Below are positions 12,597 through 14,471 of a stretch of DNA of 14,471 bases, piece after piece (the first letter of the stretch is position 1; every line of letters begins with the position of its first letter). Under the pieces are notes generated by a model, which saw nothing but the letters and a program-made list of their open reading frames with translations, searched no databases and was not told where the DNA came from. The position numbers and the translations under genes were made by a program. The DNA lies in NCBI GenBank assembly GCA_947246775.1, contig CAMXTM010000017.1, positions 1 through 14,471 of the forward strand, written 5' to 3'. The DNA comes from an uncultured Clostridium sp. Lineage in GTDB: Bacteria > Bacillota > Clostridia > Lachnospirales > Anaerotignaceae.

Positions 12597-13298
12597 ATGA
12601 AACCGATTATAGCCATTACACCAGACTACAGTTATGAGTTACAAAAGTATATTATCGCACAACAATATGTGCAGGCAGTCAAAAAAGCGGGAGGATATGC
12701 CATAGCGATATTTGATGACAGTGATTTTTCAGACAGCATAGATGGCATTTTACTGACAGGCGGTGGAGATGTCAACCCGCTTTTGTTTGGAGAAGAACCG
12801 ATTACAGAAAATGGTGAAATTTCTCCTTTGCGGGACGATTTTGAATTTGCTTTATGTCAGTGGGCAATTTCTAAAAAAATACCCATACTGGGCGTTTGTA
12901 GAGGAATGCAAATATTAGCACTATGTTGTGGTGGTAGTATCTACCAAGATATTTATACGCAAACCAATACCAATATCAAACATATGCAAAAAGCGCCACG
13001 TTTTCAAGGTACCCATACAATAGACATTGCACAAGATAGCATATTATATGATATTGCGCAACAAAAAAGCTGTATTGTCAATACTTTTCATCATCAGTCC
13101 GTCAAACAAGCAGGAGAACAATTTTTGGTTTCTGCAAGGAGCAGAGATGGTTTAATTGAAGCAATAGAACATAAAACATTGCCTTTTGCGGTGGGGGTAC
13201 AGTGGCACCCAGAAGTAATGACAGAAGATGTCATACAGCAAAAACTATTTCAAATATTGATACAAAAAGCGGCATTACATAAGAGGAGGGTAAAGTAA
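12597..13298 (+). CDS. Class I glutamine-amidotransferase-like gamma-glutamyl hydrolase (peptidase C26, PuuD-like)
   Basis: A 233-residue cytoplasmic hydrolase of the gamma-glutamyl-gamma-aminobutyrate hydrolase family. The TGGGDVNPLLFGEEP segment is at 54-68. The nucleophile is C101 in GVCRGMQIL. The rest of the catalytic triad is H204 and E206 in GVQWHPEVM. HHQSVK (165-170) is another family mark. Relatives split gamma-glutamyl-GABA or other gamma-glutamyl amides; no putrescine-pathway genes are nearby, so the exact substrate is open. The ATG lies 54 bp after the NADAR gene with no terminator between. The stop codon touches the first base of the MscS start codon, so those two genes are coupled. 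Confidence 0.9.
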   Translation: MKPIIAITPDYSYELQKYIIAQQYVQAVKKAGGYAIAIFDDSDFSDSIDGILLTGGGDVNPLLFGEEPITENGEISPLRDDFEFALCQWAISKKIPILGVCRGMQILALCCGGSIYQDIYTQTNTNIKHMQKAPRFQGTHTIDIAQDSILYDIAQQKSCIVNTFHHQSVKQAGEQFLVSARSRDGLIEAIEHKTLPFAVGVQWHPEVMTEDVIQQKLFQILIQKAALHKRRVK

Positions 13299-14141
13299 TT
13301 GTCAGAATTTTTAGCATTATTTTCAGAAAGAAACATTGAAAAACTGTTAGCACTTGGTTATAAAATATTTTATTGTTTTGTGGTACTGATTGTTTGTCTT
13401 TTTTTAGTACAGCTTAGCAGAAAGGCAGTCAAAAAGTTTTTGATGAAGCAAGCCGCAAACAATAAAATGCCTGTTGATGAAAGAAAAGCAAATACCGTTT
13501 ATTCTATCGTATCAAGTATTATAAAATACTTGCTGTATTTTATTGCATTTTGTACCATATTGACACAGTTAGGCGTGGAAAAGAGTTCTTTAATTGCTAT
13601 TGCTGGTGCGGGTTCTGTTGCCATCGGCTTGGGTGCGCAAAATGTAATACAAGATATGTTAGATGGTTTTTTTATCCTTTTTGAAGACCACTTTGGCATA
13701 GGCGATATTGTAGAAATACAAGGAAAAACGGGTACAGTTGAAGCAATTACCATGCGTACTACTAAAATAAGAGATGGTAATGGCGCAGTACATATTTTTC
13801 CAAATGGTTCTATTGGCACAATTACCAATTATTGTAAAGACTATATCAATGCGATTGTAGATGTGGGTATTGCCTATGAACAAGATATACAACAAGCGAT
13901 TGATGTACTGCAAAATGAAATGGATAATATCAAAGAAATTCCACAGATATTAGAAACACCACAGGTTCTGGGAGTAGTAGACTTGGGAGATTCTGCTGTT
14001 ACAATACGTATTGTAGCAAAGTGTGAAGTAAAACAAAATTTAGCAGTAGAAAGAATGTTGCGCTTGCGTATTAAAAATAGACTAGATAAAGAAAATATTA
14101 GTATACCATTTCCACAGACAATGGTGCATATTGCAAAATAA
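13299..14141 (+). CDS. Small-conductance mechanosensitive channel, MscS family
   Basis: A 280-residue membrane channel that opens under membrane tension and lets solutes out during hypo-osmotic shock. Membrane helices are at about 18-40 and 64-86. The pore helix (about 90-118) shows the Gly/Ala pattern GAGSVAIGLGAQNVIQDMLDG. The beta-domain motif follows: FEDHFGIGDIVEIQGKTGTVEAITMRTTKIRDGNG and FPNGSIGTITNY. The cytoplasmic alpha/beta vestibule is at about 185-280. Length and helix number resemble B. subtilis YkuT. The start is TTG: AGGAGG lies at 13284-13289, nine bases upstream, and the first in-frame ATG is at codon 49, inside the channel. It directly abuts the hydrolase stop and is 33 bp before the DUF951 gene. 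Confidence 0.94.
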   Translation: MSEFLALFSERNIEKLLALGYKIFYCFVVLIVCLFLVQLSRKAVKKFLMKQAANNKMPVDERKANTVYSIVSSIIKYLLYFIAFCTILTQLGVEKSSLIAIAGAGSVAIGLGAQNVIQDMLDGFFILFEDHFGIGDIVEIQGKTGTVEAITMRTTKIRDGNGAVHIFPNGSIGTITNYCKDYINAIVDVGIAYEQDIQQAIDVLQNEMDNIKEIPQILETPQVLGVVDLGDSAVTIRIVAKCEVKQNLAVERMLRLRIKNRLDKENISIPFPQTMVHIAK

Positions 14142-14174
14142 AATAAAATAAAACAAAATGAAAGGAAGATAGCA

Positions 14175-14372
14175 ATGAATTTTTCAATAGGTGATAAAGT
14201 ACAAATGAAAAAACCACACCCTTGCGGTGGCAACGAGTGGGAAATATTGAGAGTAGGCATTGATTTTAGAATAAAGTGCTGTAAATGTGGTCATCTTGTT
14301 CTGTTGCCTAGACAAAAATTTGAAAAAGGTGTTAAAAAAATATTAGAACAAACAATACCACAAAATGATTAA
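14175..14372 (+). CDS. DUF951-family protein
   Basis: A 65-residue protein of the DUF951 family, starting MNFSIGDKVQMKKPHPCGGNE. The typical marks are the KKPHPCGG motif, the W-x-I-x-R-x-G-x-D core, and the CCKCGH pair that probably binds a metal ion with the earlier cysteine. Function is unknown; the fold is likely a small beta-barrel with a possible nucleic-acid role, which is inference. Members often sit beside an MscS gene in clostridia, as here. The ATG follows AAAGGAAG. No terminator is visible between its stop and the toxin promoter that begins 13 bp later. Confidence 0.9.
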   Translation: MNFSIGDKVQMKKPHPCGGNEWEILRVGIDFRIKCCKCGHLVLLPRQKFEKGVKKILEQTIPQND

Positions 14373-14380
14373 AGAAATAT

Positions 14381-14471
14381 ATTGTTGAATTGTGTAAAAT
14401 TGTGTGCTATAATGGCAGCGAGTAGCCAAGATGGGTGGTTTATGCCCTCCTCTACTAAGAAAGGGGGGCGA
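14381..14471 (+). other. Partial third toxin module (module C), cut by the window end
   Basis: The last ~90 bases repeat the start of the 6.6-7.5 kb modules: promoter, then GAGTAGCCAAGATGGGTGG, GTTTATGCCC, CCTCTACTAAGAAAGGGGGG. They differ from A and B at several positions. Identity to A and B starts at about 14383 (TTGTTGAATTGTG), without the terminator repeat. The toxin frame and its antisense RNA would lie beyond base 14471. Confidence 0.7.
14385..14413 (+). promoter_or_regulatory. Toxin promoter, distant module C
   Basis: TTGAAT (14385-14390), 17 bp, TATAAT (14408-14413) with the TGC extension. Spacing and flanking bases match modules A and B, and the -10 is closer to consensus. Confidence 0.75.

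Overview
The window is AT-rich with short intergenic gaps, strong AGGAGG-type ribosome sites, UUG starts and canonical sigma-A-like promoters. Its gene content (EF-P next to a CD1247-N-like zinc-ribbon protein, a YhcN/YlaJ spore lipoprotein, an SLH surface protein, DUF951, a NifX-like protein) points to an anaerobic, probably spore-forming clostridium. A Lachnospirales-type lineage is my guess; nothing here fixes genus or species.

Layout. (1) 15-1951, minus strand: probable operon NifX-like protein > YqeG phosphatase > elongation factor P > zinc-ribbon protein. (2) 2241-4526, minus: a 761-residue aconitase-superfamily hydratase (YbhJ type) with its own well-spaced promoter. (3) 4594-5033: a non-coding gap holding eleven ACGGC/GCCGT cores, mostly in TTTTGCCGT context and in both orientations. 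(4) 5087-5729: a GNAT acetyltransferase overlapping a DUF6440 gene, closed by a strong terminator; then a small membrane protein on the minus strand. (5) 6158-6541: YhcN/YlaJ lipoprotein. (6) 6571-7550: a tandem cluster of small toxin/antisense-RNA modules. (7) 7777-9864: secreted SLH protein with a Pro-Ser-Thr linker and a repetitive C-terminus. (8) 10014-11942, minus: M29 aminopeptidase and MTA/SAH nucleosidase. (9) 12060-14372, plus: NADAR protein, class I glutamine-amidotransferase-like hydrolase, MscS channel, DUF951 protein, probably one operon. (10) 14385 to the end: the start of another copy of the toxin module, cut by the window edge.

The most interesting part is region 6 with its distant copy in region 10. 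Each complete unit has a forward promoter (TTGAAT-17-TATACT), a 25-26 residue hydrophobic peptide beginning MTKFEKIYLFLT, and a convergent reverse promoter (TTTACA-17-TATAAT) that would make an antisense RNA of about 100 nt ending at a hairpin just after the toxin gene. This is the layout of type I toxin-antitoxin systems (TxpA/RatA, Fst, BsrG classes). Two extra points stand out. The ends of each unit are long imperfect inverted repeats, so a full-length toxin mRNA could fold 5' end to 3' end, in a way that resembles hok. Between the two complete units lies a third that has lost the toxin, its -10 and its leader but keeps the antisense promoter, RNA head and terminator: an apparent orphan antitoxin RNA.

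The remaining genes are mostly housekeeping: translation, peptide turnover, methylthioadenosine recycling, osmotic protection and surface structure. Functions come from motifs and family memory; no database search was run.
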